This document shows positions 8,052-16,789 of a DNA stretch of 64,000 bases, piece after piece (within the stretch, counting starts at the first letter, position 1; every line of letters starts with the position of its first letter). The stretch is from positions 105,839-169,838 of the forward strand of contig NZ_DYHZ01000007.1 in the NCBI RefSeq assembly GCF_020723905.1, read 5' to 3'. A program made the translations under genes and the position numbers. This DNA comes from Anaerolinea thermophila (GTDB lineage: Bacteria; Chloroflexota; Anaerolineae; Anaerolineales; Anaerolineaceae). The notes below the pieces were generated by a model. The model did not search any database. It saw only the letters and a list, made by a program, of their open reading frames with translations, and was not told where the DNA came from.

Positions 8052-9215
8052 TTACTTTGCCGGGATGTATGTGACCGCAGTGCGCTGGAACTGTTGAACC
8101 GGGAGTACATCAATTAACTCGTACTCGCGGGAACCCAACCCCAGTTTTTCGCCGTATTCCACCACTTTGTAAGGGTCTTTGTGGGGACCGTGGAGCCAGC
8201 GCAGAGGATGTCCCTCGCGGGTATGGACTTCCATGGAGGTGGGCACGTTTTCCTCGATGAGGGGTGTTTTGGCGGTCATATCCAGCACTGCCTGATCAAT
8301 GGCGACGATATCGTCCGAGCCAAAAATGCCCGCATCCGGCAGAATGGGCATGCTGGTAAAGCCGAAACAATCGCATACCGGCGTCATGTGGGTGGCAAGG
8401 ACGAAATGCACAACTTTCCCGGGTTCAAAGGTCGAGAGAGTAATGCTGGTGCTGATAGCGCAGGCTTCCTGGAAACTGTGGAAGTTGACCGGATCAATCT
8501 TCAAACTGCCGGGAGGGGCAACATTCAGACAGCGCCCGCACTGATTGCAGCCTTCGAAGTGCAGGTGTAACCCATCCGGGTTGTCACGGTCCTGGACAAT
8601 AGCGCCAAACGGGCATGACTCAATGATGGCTTTGCGGGTGGCTTCATCGGGGCAGGCTTCGGGGAACCAGTACTGGTCATAGTGCATCACATCATGCATG
8701 GCAGACCGTGTTTTCCCGGACATACATCCCAGCGCCAGGTTTTTGAACGCGCCACCGTACCCGCAGGAGGGATGTCCTTTGGCGTGGGCAAAATTGATAA
8801 GGAAGGTGGCGTCCTGAATCAAGCCGCCCAGACGCCATTCTTCAATGCTTTTATAAGGTCGGTGGTGGACGTAGTAGTACTTATCCGCCGGTCCGGATAC
8901 CGGATAAATCGGGCATCCCAGCGTTTCGGATGTATAACCCCGACTGTGAGAGGCATGCACATCCCATTCTACATCGGCAACGATGGGTTCACCGCCGCCA
9001 TCCTTCACGGCTTGAACCACTTTTCGAATAAAGACCGGATGAACAGTGGAATACCCGATGTTATTACCGGTGTGCATCTTGATGACCACCAGTTCTTTTT
9101 TGACCCGATCTCGCAGATGCAGTTCATCAATAATCAGGTCCAGTTTTGCCGGTAACGTTTCACGGGCTTCCAGTTTTGCCTGGCGGGGTGAACCCCAGAA
9201 TACTTTGCTTGCCAT
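8052..9215 (-). CDS. DUF362 protein with cysteine-rich iron-sulfur-like region
   Basis: 387 residues. The N-terminal half (KKELVVIKMHTGNNIGYSTVHPVFIRKVVQAVKDGGGEPIVAD, then INFAHAKGHPSCGYGGAFKNLALG) is a DUF362 domain. The middle has SCPFGAIV and EGCNQCGRCLNV, a reduced ferredoxin-like cysteine cluster. Such proteins are thought to be iron-sulfur proteins of unknown reaction. The start has an AAAGGAG ribosome site, a TATAAT at 9295-9300 and a perfect palindrome in the leader (9268-9283). Probably monocistronic. Confidence 0.75.
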   Translation of the reverse strand: MASKVFWGSPRQAKLEARETLPAKLDLIIDELHLRDRVKKELVVIKMHTGNNIGYSTVHPVFIRKVVQAVKDGGGEPIVADVEWDVHASHSRGYTSETLGCPIYPVSGPADKYYYVHHRPYKSIEEWRLGGLIQDATFLINFAHAKGHPSCGYGGAFKNLALGCMSGKTRSAMHDVMHYDQYWFPEACPDEATRKAIIESCPFGAIVQDRDNPDGLHLHFEGCNQCGRCLNVAPPGSLKIDPVNFHSFQEACAISTSITLSTFEPGKVVHFVLATHMTPVCDCFGFTSMPILPDAGIFGSDDIVAIDQAVLDMTAKTPLIEENVPTSMEVHTREGHPLRWLHGPHKDPYKVVEYGEKLGLGSREYELIDVLPVQQFQRTAVTYIPAK

Positions 9216-9267
9216 CTTTCACTCCTTTTAAGCAGAGTAGGATGTAGGGAAAAATATTGAAGAAATA

Positions 9268-9283
9268 CTGTTACCGATAACAG
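9268..9283. promoter_or_regulatory. Palindrome in the DUF362 gene leader, possible operator
   Basis: CTGTTA-CCGA-TAACAG is a perfect 6-bp inverted repeat around a 4-nt centre. It lies just downstream of the expected start site of the DUF362 transcript, a usual place for a repressor site or a small RNA hairpin. Confidence 0.4.
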
Positions 9284-9294
9284 GGAATGGTTTT

Positions 9295-9300
9295 ATTATA
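9295..9300 (-). promoter_or_regulatory. -10 element of the DUF362 gene
   Basis: TATAAT on the minus strand with a weak -35 (TTTCAT about 16 bp upstream). It predicts a leader of about 70 nt ending in an AAAGGAG ribosome site. Confidence 0.5.
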
Positions 9301-9342
9301 CAGGACTTCTCAAAAAATGAAAGCGTTTTCGGCAGGTAAAAT

Positions 9343-9612
9343 TTAACGCACGGGGTCACCTTTGAACTGAATGGAATTCAATGTCGCTTCGGTAATTGCC
9401 AGCACGGCTTGTCCAAATCGTGCCACACCATCTGCAATGGTCTCTCCCATCAGGCTGGTTGTATCGATGATGCGCTTCTGGAAGTCCTGAAATAGAACAA
9501 ACAGGCTCTGGCGGGTATTTTCAGGAAGAATGGGTGTTGCCAGGAGCAGGAAGAAGATAAATAACACCACGAGAAAGCCTGACAGGATCCACAGAATAGT
9601 TCGGTCTTTCAT
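9343..9612 (-). CDS. Small single-pass membrane protein
   Basis: 89 residues, unrecognised. One N-terminal hydrophobic segment (about 7-28, LWILSGFLVVLFIFFLLLA) is followed by a mostly helical region, giving an N-in signal-anchor topology. The ATG has GAGGC upstream but lies only about 10 bp past the T-run of the nrdJ terminator. It therefore seems to depend on read-through or on a promoter inside nrdJ. No function can be assigned. Confidence 0.6.
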   Translation of the reverse strand: MKDRTILWILSGFLVVLFIFFLLLATPILPENTRQSLFVLFQDFQKRIIDTTSLMGETIADGVARFGQAVLAITEATLNSIQFKGDPVR

Positions 9613-9623
9613 GTTTGCCTCTT

Positions 9624-9656
9624 AAAAAAATCAGGTGGAGTTTCCTCCACCTGATT
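9624..9656 (-). terminator. Rho-independent terminator of nrdR-nrdJ
   Basis: A 12-bp stem AATCAGGTGGAG (9629-9640) with CTCCACCTGATT (9645-9656), 4-nt loop, followed leftward by seven T (A-run 9624-9630). It is a strong intrinsic terminator directly after the nrdJ stop. Confidence 0.9.
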
Positions 9657-9666
9657 GTACATCCAA

Positions 9667-12270
9667 TCAGCACTCACTGTATCCGCAGGAATAACACTTC
9701 CGGCATCCTTCTTCATTCACAACGCTTGCCTGCCCGCACTCCGGGCATAAATCGCCGATTTTGAACAGAGGCAGAGGTGCACTTGCCGGGGATTCCATGT
9801 GCATCCCGTTGCCGTTTTGCGGGATCTCTTCCCGACCGCCTGGAGAGGCATGGCGTTCCTGCCACATCTCATAATAGTGTTCCAGCGCCTGAGCAATACC
9901 ATCGGGCAAAGAGCGCACCCGGTTTGGTCCAAACCCCAGCGAACGTCCGCCGCCAATTCCACTCAACTGGTGAATGACCTCGCGCAAGCGGTCAATGGGA
10001 GGAATGGGGGATGCCATACGCAGGATGTAACTGATCAGTCTGCCAATGGCTTCGGAGACAGCAGCGGTATCGGATCCGGCTTTGGCAGAGTTCAGGAAGA
10101 CCTCGAAGGGTTGTCCGCCGCCGTTTTCGTTGACGGTCACAAACGTCTTGCCCAGCGGGGTGTCAATGTTCAGGGTATATCCCGGTAGAATCTGCGGGCG
10201 CGGCTTTTTCGTTTCCTGCCAGAGCATTGCCGGTTGAGGTTCGGGGGATTTCTCTGTATCTTCTTTGCTTTCAGCAGTCCCCTGTTTCTTTTCTGCTGTC
10301 TTCAGCGTTTCCAGCACGACTTTCTCGCGGGAGCCGGTGACGTAAACGGTAATGCCTTTGCATCCCAGTTCCCATGCCAGCATGTACGCCGTCGCCACAT
10401 CTTCTTCGGTAGCGCCTTCGGGGAAGTTAATCGTCTTGCTCAGGGAGTTGTCCACAAAGGCTTGCAGGGCTGCCTGCATGCGTACGTGCTCCTCAGCAGT
10501 GATATCTGCCGAAACGACAAACACATTGCGGATGGATTCGGGCAAATCGGTAATATGCTGGCAGGTGCCTTCGCGCATGATTTGCTCCAGGATTTCCTGG
10601 CGTTTTTCGGCTTCAATGCCCGCTTTGGCAATGGCTTTTTCGAAGGCAGGCGAGGCATAAATCAACCGCAGGTCTTTGCCGTTGTCGTTCACGTGGCGAA
10701 TGTATGCCAGAGCAAATACCGGTTCGCACCCATAGCCTTCGCATCCTGCTACTGTGGCAATGGTTCCGGTCGGAGCAATGGTGGTCTGCGCAGCGTTGCG
10801 AATACCATGCTTGCGAATGCCTTCGGTGATGGCGTTCCAGTCGAGGGGCGGACGTCCATAATCGTGGACGTACGGCACAATGGACTGTGGCGGCGTCCAT
10901 TTCAAATTTTCCGGGTCGTAGATACTGCCGTGGATTGCCGGGAATGCCCCGCGCTGTTGTGCCAGTTCGATAGAGGTCTGCATGGCATGGTAGCGGATGA
11001 ATTCCATCACCTGGGCGGCAAATTCCTGCCCTTCCGGCGAGCCGTAGCGGATGCCGCAGTGGTACATTAAATCGGCAAGCCCCATGATGCCTAACCCAAT
11101 CCGGCGGGCGCGGATGGCGGCTTCACGGAGTTGCGGCACTGCCGGTACATAAGCGTTGGCTTCCACTACATCGTCCAGGAAAATGGTGGAAAGCACCACA
11201 CTGTGGCGCAGGCCTTCCCAGTCCACGCTTCCGTTGGGACTCAGATGCTGTGCCAGGTTGATTGAACCCAGACAGCAGTTTTCATACGGTCCCAGGAATT
11301 GTTCTCCGCAGGGGTTGGTGGCTTCCAGTTGATAAAGGTGAGGCACGGGATTGGAACGATTGGCGGCATCCAGGAAGAGCACGCCCGGCTCGCCGTTGTG
11401 ATGGGCTTGTTTGACGATTTTCTGGAACAGATCCCGGGCACGCACTTTTCGGTAGGTGCAAATGGGGATACCTTCTTTTTCTGCTTCTTCTATTGTGCCG
11501 CGGAAGGTGCGATAGCGCGGATCGGTGACGTCAGGAAAGCGCAGTTCCCATTCCGCATCTTCTTTTACTGCGCGCATGAAGGCATCGGTTATCCCTACCG
11601 AGATGTTGAAGTTGGTGATGGCGTTTTCATCCGTCTTGCAGGTGATGAATTCTTCAATGTCTGGATGGTCAACCCTTAAAACACCCATGTTGGCGCCGCG
11701 GCGGGTGCCGCCCTGTGCAATCTCACCAAAGGCGTGATCATACACCCGCAGGAAACCCACCGGGCCGGTTGCCTGTCCTGAGGAGGACTTCACCACCGTA
11801 CCTTTGGGTCGCAGGCGAGAGAACGAGAATCCATTGCCGCCGCCGGTTTGCTGAATCAGCGCCGCATCCCGCAGAGTTTGGAAAATCCCCATCGGATCGC
11901 GTCCCATGTCATCCACAATGGGCAGGACGAAGCAGGCGGCTAACTGCCCCAGGGGAGTGCCGGCGCCGGTGAAGGTTGGGGAGTTGGGAAAGAATTTTTT
12001 AGAGGTTAAAAGGATATAGAATTCCCGCGCGCGAGACATGACATCAGGGTTGCCAAAGGCTACTTCAACTCTGGCAATGTTATAAGCCACCCGCCAGAAC
12101 ATTTCATCCACGCTTTCAGCAGGGGAGCCGTCGTCATTGCGGCGGACATAACGGCGAATCAGCACCTGGCGGGCGTTTTCCGTCAGGTCAATTCCTGGCA
12201 GGTCTTCCGGTAATGGGGGGATTGGAAACAATCCCGAACGGGTTTGGGTGGAATTACTGGGGTTTGACAT
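9667..12270 (-). CDS. nrdJ: Adenosylcobalamin-dependent (class II) ribonucleotide reductase
   Basis: Reduces ribonucleotides to deoxyribonucleotides using a thiyl radical generated from adenosylcobalamin, without oxygen or a second radical subunit. The active-site motif NPCGEQFLG and the first redox Cys in QLAACFVLP are present. The glycine-rich segment [18 protein letters not shown] and [12 protein letters not shown] fit the family. The C-terminus has a zinc-ribbon-like tail, CPECGQ, then [12 protein letters not shown], which carries the reducing cysteines. I place the start at 12270 (867 residues) because a GAGGAG site precedes it; an ATG five codons upstream would overlap that site. It overlaps nrdR by 17 bp. 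Confidence 0.95.
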   Translation of the reverse strand: MSNPSNSTQTRSGLFPIPPLPEDLPGIDLTENARQVLIRRYVRRNDDGSPAESVDEMFWRVAYNIARVEVAFGNPDVMSRAREFYILLTSKKFFPNSPTFTGAGTPLGQLAACFVLPIVDDMGRDPMGIFQTLRDAALIQQTGGGNGFSFSRLRPKGTVVKSSSGQATGPVGFLRVYDHAFGEIAQGGTRRGANMGVLRVDHPDIEEFITCKTDENAITNFNISVGITDAFMRAVKEDAEWELRFPDVTDPRYRTFRGTIEEAEKEGIPICTYRKVRARDLFQKIVKQAHHNGEPGVLFLDAANRSNPVPHLYQLEATNPCGEQFLGPYENCCLGSINLAQHLSPNGSVDWEGLRHSVVLSTIFLDDVVEANAYVPAVPQLREAAIRARRIGLGIMGLADLMYHCGIRYGSPEGQEFAAQVMEFIRYHAMQTSIELAQQRGAFPAIHGSIYDPENLKWTPPQSIVPYVHDYGRPPLDWNAITEGIRKHGIRNAAQTTIAPTGTIATVAGCEGYGCEPVFALAYIRHVNDNGKDLRLIYASPAFEKAIAKAGIEAEKRQEILEQIMREGTCQHITDLPESIRNVFVVSADITAEEHVRMQAALQAFVDNSLSKTINFPEGATEEDVATAYMLAWELGCKGITVYVTGSREKVVLETLKTAEKKQGTAESKEDTEKSPEPQPAMLWQETKKPRPQILPGYTLNIDTPLGKTFVTVNENGGGQPFEVFLNSAKAGSDTAAVSEAIGRLISYILRMASPIPPIDRLREVIHQLSGIGGGRSLGFGPNRVRSLPDGIAQALEHYYEMWQERHASPGGREEIPQNGNGMHMESPASAPLPLFKIGDLCPECGQASVVNEEGCRKCYSCGYSEC

Positions 12271-12727
12271 TGTTACTCTCCTCATTCAATAAACGGTCTA
12301 TTTCATTCCGAATGGCATGTAAATCGCCTAATTGAAGATACACAATGGCATAGCGAATGTAGGCAATGTGATCCAATCCACGCAGTCCTTCGATGACCAT
12401 ATCGCCAATGACGCGGGAATTGACTTCGGCTTTACCCATCCGCTGCAGGGTGGTCTCAATCTCCCCCACCAGGCGCTCAATTGCCGAAGCCGGCACAGGG
12501 CGCTTTGCGCAGGCAATGCGGATGCCGCGCAGAAGTTTCTCACGGTCAAATTCTTCCCGGGTGCCGTCTTTTTTGATGATCAGAGGCGTTGCCAGCAGGG
12601 GTCTCTCCAGCGTGGTAAAACGCTGATGACAGCCCAGACATTCCCGCCTCCGTCGGACAATTCCCCGGTTATCATGAGTGGTGTCCAAAACCTTTGTGTC
12701 CTCATTCTGGCAGTATGGACATCGCAT
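12254..12727 (-). CDS. nrdR: Transcriptional repressor NrdR
   Basis: 157 residues from the ATG at 12727, which has a GGGAGG ribosome site; a longer upstream reading frame is not needed. A zinc ribbon with Cys3, Cys6, Cys30 and Cys33 is followed by the [15 protein letters not shown] segment and an ATP-cone (about 50-135). NrdR senses ATP/dATP and represses ribonucleotide reductase genes. Here it is first in the operon with nrdJ and lies behind two candidate NrdR boxes, so it probably regulates itself and nrdJ together. Confidence 0.95.
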   Translation of the reverse strand: MRCPYCQNEDTKVLDTTHDNRGIVRRRRECLGCHQRFTTLERPLLATPLIIKKDGTREEFDREKLLRGIRIACAKRPVPASAIERLVGEIETTLQRMGKAEVNSRVIGDMVIEGLRGLDHIAYIRYAIVYLQLGDLHAIRNEIDRLLNEESNNVKPQ

Positions 12728-12761
12728 AAGTGCTAGCCTCCCTCTTTGAATCAGTTGCGCA

Positions 12762-12777
12762 TCGCCATATATGGTGG
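12762..12777. promoter_or_regulatory. NrdR box 1 (proximal)
   Basis: TCGCCATATATGGTGG. The core CCATATATGG is a perfect palindrome and matches most of the NrdR consensus acaCwAtATaTwGtgt. It lies in the nrdR leader. Confidence 0.75.
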
Positions 12778-12791
12778 TTTTGAAAAATAAA

Positions 12792-12808
12792 TCCCTGTAT
12801 ATACGGGC
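12792..12808. promoter_or_regulatory. NrdR box 2 (distal)
   Basis: The palindromic core GTATATAC is flanked by CCCT and GGGC. Its centre is about 31 bp from box 1, three helical turns, the usual spacing of paired NrdR sites. It lies just downstream of the predicted transcription start. Confidence 0.7.
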
Positions 12809-12814
12809 AAGTAG

Positions 12815-12843
12815 ATTGTAGCATGAGCGAATTTCTGGTACAA
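12815..12843 (-). promoter_or_regulatory. nrdR-nrdJ promoter
   Basis: TTGTAC (12838-12843) and TACAAT (12815-12820) on the minus strand with a 17-bp spacer. Transcription would start near 12808, at NrdR box 2. Confidence 0.55.
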
Positions 12844-13094
12844 GTGTTCCAGTCTTAAAATTACTTCCTAGAAAAAATGTAATGTTTGTGCAATGTACTG
12901 CCTGCATACCGATTTCAAAGCCGCCTTCGGGAGATGGGCGAAAAACATGTATGGAAAAGGGATGCAGAAACGCCCTTTTCATCCAGATGTAGGGGAAAGA
13001 ATTCATGGGAAATACTTCACAATCATTGTTAACAAAACCTTAAGAAATCCTGTCTCTTTGAAAACCTTTTCATCCAGATCAGCGGTTGTTTCTT
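12844..13094. other. Gene-free spacer between nrdR and the dcw terminator
   Basis: I see no convincing gene. A 67-codon rightward reading frame (12893-13096) has no ribosome site, no known motif and runs into the terminator. The notable feature is a 15-bp direct repeat, CCTTTTCATCCAGAT, at 12974-12988 and 13065-13079. Confidence 0.5.
12974..13079. repeat. 15-bp direct repeat pair
   Basis: CCTTTTCATCCAGAT occurs at 12974-12988 and again at 13065-13079, start to start 91 bp, in the gene-free spacer. Purpose unknown. Confidence 0.65.
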
Positions 13095-13137
13095 AAAAAA
13101 AGAGGGGCTGTCTGGCTTTCTAAAGCAGACAGCCCCT
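13095..13137 (-). terminator. Rho-independent terminator of the dcw operon
   Basis: A 12-bp perfect stem AGGGGCTGTCTG (13103-13114) with CAGACAGCCCCT (13126-13137), followed leftward by a T-run. It ends the long leftward transcript that finishes with ftsZ. Confidence 0.9.
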
Positions 13138-13167
13138 GCGATTTTTGGGAACAGCATGCCGTTAAAT

Positions 13168-13203
13168 GGGAAAAGTGGGCACGGCACAATGCCCATTCTT
13201 CCC
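13168..13203. other. Hairpin in the ftsZ 3' untranslated region
   Basis: GGGAAAAGTGGGCA (13168-13181) pairs with TGCCCATTCTTCCC (13190-13203), 12 Watson-Crick pairs and one wobble in 14. It has no T-run. It lies between the ftsZ stop and the terminator and may stabilise the transcript end. Confidence 0.5.
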
Positions 13204-13278
13204 GACCACTCTCGCGAGGAAGATGTGGTGGATCAAGACCAACCTGTGCTTAATCCTTTGCCTGAGATCAGGAAAGGA

Positions 13279-14442
13279 TTACCGCTTGCGGTTTCTCAGG
13301 AACGCCGGGATGTCAAAATCATCGGTGTTGACAACACGGCTAAAGTCATGTTCCATAGATGCAGGCGTTTGCGTTGCGGTTGGTCTTTCAGATGTGGATG
13401 GCGCTGGCGCCGGAGTGCTGGCAGGGCGGGGACGCGGCGCCTGGCTGTTTTCCACCCGCATCGGTCGTTCTGCCGCCGGGCGAACCCCGCTGCGATCAAA
13501 ACCCGTGGCGATGACCGTAATGCGGATTTCATCGCCAATCTTGGGATCAATCACAGCACCAAAGATGAGGTTGACATCCGGATGCGCGGTTTCTTTGATG
13601 ATCGCCGCCGCCTGATTGACCTCGAACAGCGTCAGGTCTGGACCGCCGGTGACGTTGAAGAGGATGCCGCGAGCGCCATCAATGGTAATGTCGAGCAACT
13701 GGCTGGAGATTGCCATCTCAGCCGCGATGCGGGCGCGATCTTCTCCGCTGGCGTGGCCGACTGCCATCAATGCAGCTCCGCCTTCGGACATGATGGCGCG
13801 CACATCGGCAAAGTCGAGGTTGATCAGGCCGGGTACGGTGATCAGTTCGGAAATGCCCTGAATACCCTGCCGCAGGACGTCATCAGCAAGGCGGAAGGCA
13901 TCCTGCAAACTGGCGCGTTTATCCACCATCTGGAGCAGGCGATCGTTGGGGATGACGATCAGGGTGTCGGCGTGTTCTTTCAGGTTGCCAATGCCTTCCT
14001 CGGCAGATTTGGCGCGCCGGGCTCCTTCAAAAGTGAAGGGGCGGGTGACGACGCCAATGGTGAGAGCTCCCACTTCTTTGGCGATCTGCGCGATGATGGG
14101 GGCTGCACCCGTGCCGGTGCCGCCGCCCATGCCCGCCGTGACAAAGACCATATCTGCGCCTTTCAAGGCGGAATACAGTTCCTCGGCGGATTCTTCAGCG
14201 GCTTTGCGTCCCATCTCCGGGTTGCCGCCCGCGCCCAATCCGCGGGTGACCTTATCGCCAATGCGGATGCGGATGTCGGCTTTGGAGAGCATCAGTGCCT
14301 GACCGTCTGTGTTGACGGCGACAAACTCGATACCCTGCAAGCCTTCTTCGATCATGCGGTTGACGGCATTACATCCACCGCCACCGACGCCCACCACTTT
14401 GATGCGGGCAAAGGATTCAGACAAAGGTTGGTTCATGTCCAT
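13279..14442 (-). CDS. ftsZ: Cell division protein FtsZ
   Basis: The tubulin-like GTPase that forms the division ring. The GTP-binding signature [10 protein letters not shown] is at about 106-115, the N-terminal [15 protein letters not shown] at about 16-30, and the T7 loop region [11 protein letters not shown] follows. After a variable Pro/Thr-rich linker, the extreme C-terminus [14 protein letters not shown] is the conserved peptide that binds FtsA and other partners. I start at the ATG at 14442 (387 residues) because GGAGG lies 7 nt upstream; an 18-codon longer frame lacks a site. Last gene of the dcw operon. Confidence 0.97.
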   Translation of the reverse strand: MDMNQPLSESFARIKVVGVGGGGCNAVNRMIEEGLQGIEFVAVNTDGQALMLSKADIRIRIGDKVTRGLGAGGNPEMGRKAAEESAEELYSALKGADMVFVTAGMGGGTGTGAAPIIAQIAKEVGALTIGVVTRPFTFEGARRAKSAEEGIGNLKEHADTLIVIPNDRLLQMVDKRASLQDAFRLADDVLRQGIQGISELITVPGLINLDFADVRAIMSEGGAALMAVGHASGEDRARIAAEMAISSQLLDITIDGARGILFNVTGGPDLTLFEVNQAAAIIKETAHPDVNLIFGAVIDPKIGDEIRITVIATGFDRSGVRPAAERPMRVENSQAPRPRPASTPAPAPSTSERPTATQTPASMEHDFSRVVNTDDFDIPAFLRNRKR

Positions 14443-14508
14443 CGTGTGCCTCCTCATTATTGGACTCGAATCTTGATAAGTGTCTCGATCCCCCATTGGG
14501 GTAATCTG

Positions 14509-15747
14509 CTACGGTAACAAACGCTTAAGGAAGGATTTAAGCCAGTCTCCAAATTCGGATGATCCTCCTTTCCTTCGGGAGCGTTTCCCGGTTGCCGCCG
14601 GGGTTTCGCTCATCATCATTGCCCAGTTGAGCAGTCCTACACTGGTTGAGTAAGCGGGCGAATTGAGTTGATCGGTCAACCCCAGCAGATTTTCGGGTTT
14701 GGCAATCCGCACAGGCAGTCCCATCACCTGGCTTGCCAGGGTGCGAATGCCAGGCAGAAGACTGCTTCCGCCGGTCAAAACCACTCCGGCGGGTAAAAGC
14801 CCATCGTATCCGGAGCGTTTGATCTCTTGCAAAATCAGATCGAAAATTTCCTCCACGCGGGCTTCGATGATCATTGCCAGATCGCGGCGGCTGATTTCCA
14901 CCGGACGCTCTTCCCCGAAGATGCGTGTTGAGAACGTCTCATTTTCAGGGATTTCACTCTGCACGGCATGTCCGTACAGTTTCTTGATCTCCTCGGCTTG
15001 TGAGAGCGGCAGGCGCAGACCGTGGGCAATATCGGAGGTGATATGGTTGCCACCAATCCCCAGCACCATGGTGTGCCAGATATCTCCGTCAATGTAAATT
15101 GCCATGTCGGTGGTTCCCCCGCCGATATCGCAGACCACCACGCCCATCTGGCGTTCGGTATCCGAGAGCACCACCTCTGCCGACGCCAGCGGGTTTAAGA
15201 CGAATTGGACCACTTCCACGCCCGAAGCCTGCACACACTGCCGCAGGTTTTCTACGGTTGACGCCGCCGCGGTGATGATGTGGGCTTCCACTTCCAGGCG
15301 GTAACCGTGCATTCCGATCGGCATGCGGATACCATCCTGCCCATCCACCACAAATCCGCGCTGGATGACGTGAATAATTTCACGGTTATGCGGTATGGCG
15401 ACTGCCTGCGCTGCATCCAGTGCCCGGAAGACATCGTCCTGATCGATCACCCGTCCGGCAATTCCGACCACACCACGGCTGTTGACAGATGAGACATGAG
15501 ATCCTGCCAGACTTACCAGTGCAGAGGTAATCTCCATGCCCGAGGTGCGCTCGGCTTTCTCAATGGACCGGGCGATTGCCTGCGAAGCGGCTTGCAGATC
15601 TACGATGGTGCCTTTGCGAATCCCCTGAGAAGGTTCGATGCCAACTCCCAGAATTCGCAAACTGTTTCCACCCTCTACGCGGGCAACCAGGGTACAGACT
15701 TTCGTCGTCCCAATATCAATTCCCACCACAATCGGTTCATCCGCCAT
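14509..15747 (-). CDS. ftsA: Cell division protein FtsA
   Basis: Actin-like ATPase that tethers FtsZ to the membrane. Phosphate-binding loops GIDIGTTKVCTLV at the N-terminus, CDIGGGTTDMAIY in the middle and VVLTGGSSLLPG near the end are all visible, along with the 1C-domain region. The C-terminal EFGDWLKSFLKRLLP is an amphipathic membrane-targeting helix. The start at 15747 (MADEPIVVG, 412 residues) lies one base past the ftsQ stop and has GGAG upstream inside ftsQ; the longer frame would overlap ftsQ by 44 bp. Confidence 0.95.
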   Translation of the reverse strand: MADEPIVVGIDIGTTKVCTLVARVEGGNSLRILGVGIEPSQGIRKGTIVDLQAASQAIARSIEKAERTSGMEITSALVSLAGSHVSSVNSRGVVGIAGRVIDQDDVFRALDAAQAVAIPHNREIIHVIQRGFVVDGQDGIRMPIGMHGYRLEVEAHIITAAASTVENLRQCVQASGVEVVQFVLNPLASAEVVLSDTERQMGVVVCDIGGGTTDMAIYIDGDIWHTMVLGIGGNHITSDIAHGLRLPLSQAEEIKKLYGHAVQSEIPENETFSTRIFGEERPVEISRRDLAMIIEARVEEIFDLILQEIKRSGYDGLLPAGVVLTGGSSLLPGIRTLASQVMGLPVRIAKPENLLGLTDQLNSPAYSTSVGLLNWAMMMSETPAATGKRSRRKGGSSEFGDWLKSFLKRLLP

Positions 15748-15748
15748 T

Positions 15749-16789
15749 TTATTGCTCCATGCGGTAGAAAGGTGCATCTGGATCAGCCACATTTAGCAGA
15801 GCGGGGTAAATCCCTTTCTCATACAACTGCTGTGCGATTTGCTCTGCCATGGCATATTTCAGTTCAAAATTGCTCAAATCTTTCCCAATGTAAACCTGTA
15901 ATCCATCGGGGGCTTTCCAGCCGATCCCGTTCTGGTCATCGTAAGCAATCACAGAGTTTTCGGGCAACAGAGTTGCCAGTCTCTGAATGGTCTGGAGAAT
16001 CTGTGGATCAATTTGTTCCGGTGTGGTTTTGAGCGCAGGTTTGCTATTACCCGCAGATGCCTTTTCCGGCGTTTCCTCCGCAGATTCCTTTGAGCGGGAT
16101 TCTTCCGGAGGCACTGCAACGGGCGGTTTGTCATTGGAAAACACAGTTAATAATCCCTCCACGCTCCCCCGCGCCGGGAAGATGAACCCCTTTGCGTCAA
16201 TCCACATCACCTGATCTTCTTTCTGCCATGCCAGGATGGGACGGCGCTCTGTCACCACGACTTTGACGGTGTTCGGCAGCCCAACCTGTACCTGAACATT
16301 TTCCAGATCAGGGAAGAAGCGCAGCAGTTCTTCTTTCACAGCAGTGGCATCCACCTCAACAATTGCGAGGTTGTGCAGATTGACCACAGGCTCAAGGTCG
16401 CCGACCGTTAACCGTTCCATGCCTTCGAAGGCGACAGTATCCACCTGGAAGAACGGAGATGCCCACAGGCTGAAGATGCCAATCAGGGCTGCCAGAACCA
16501 GCATTGCCGAAAGCGTGCGCCACCCGGGACGTACCACCGGAATAGAGGGCAGGCGCATTTCCACTCCAGGCATTCCCGTCGCAACATAGTAGGTGCGCCG
16601 CGGTCGGTGGGTGGCTACCTGCCTATGGATGGGAGTCCCAAAGGTTGCGTTCCGAATGATGACCGGGCGTGCCGGGGTGGCTGTGGTTGCCCGGCGGGAA
16701 GCGGTTTCGGTGCGCTGGGCGGTGCGTTGGGCTCTCCGCTGACGCACTTCCTCAATGCGAGAGCGGTTAGGCGATTTGGATTGATTCAT
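15749..16789 (-). CDS. ftsQ: Cell division protein FtsQ/DivIB
   Basis: 346 residues. A basic cytoplasmic N-terminus of about 90 residues is followed by one membrane segment (about 92-110, TLSAMLVLAALIGIFSLWA). Then come a POTRA domain (FFQVDTVAFEGMERLTVGDLEPVV onward) and the FtsQ beta domain (NTVKVVVTERRPILAWQ). A low-complexity insert rich in Pro, Glu, Ser and Lys sits around 225-260. FtsQ scaffolds the periplasmic divisome with FtsL and FtsB-type partners. It overlaps ddl by 4 bp. Confidence 0.85.
   Translation of the reverse strand: MNQSKSPNRSRIEEVRQRRAQRTAQRTETASRRATTATPARPVIIRNATFGTPIHRQVATHRPRRTYYVATGMPGVEMRLPSIPVVRPGWRTLSAMLVLAALIGIFSLWASPFFQVDTVAFEGMERLTVGDLEPVVNLHNLAIVEVDATAVKEELLRFFPDLENVQVQVGLPNTVKVVVTERRPILAWQKEDQVMWIDAKGFIFPARGSVEGLLTVFSNDKPPVAVPPEESRSKESAEETPEKASAGNSKPALKTTPEQIDPQILQTIQRLATLLPENSVIAYDDQNGIGWKAPDGLQVYIGKDLSNFELKYAMAEQIAQQLYEKGIYPALLNVADPDAPFYRMEQ

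Noticed and set aside
10234-11070. 278-codon rightward frame opposite nrdJ
   Set aside because: Antisense shadow with biased composition (Phe, Cys, Gly rich) and no motif.
12893-13096. 67-codon rightward frame in the nrdR-ftsZ spacer
   Set aside because: No Shine-Dalgarno site, no known motif, and it ends inside the terminator region.
13156-14517. 453-codon rightward reading frame opposite ftsZ
   Set aside because: It is the antisense shadow of a high-GC, strongly conserved gene, with no ribosome site, promoter or recognisable domain.
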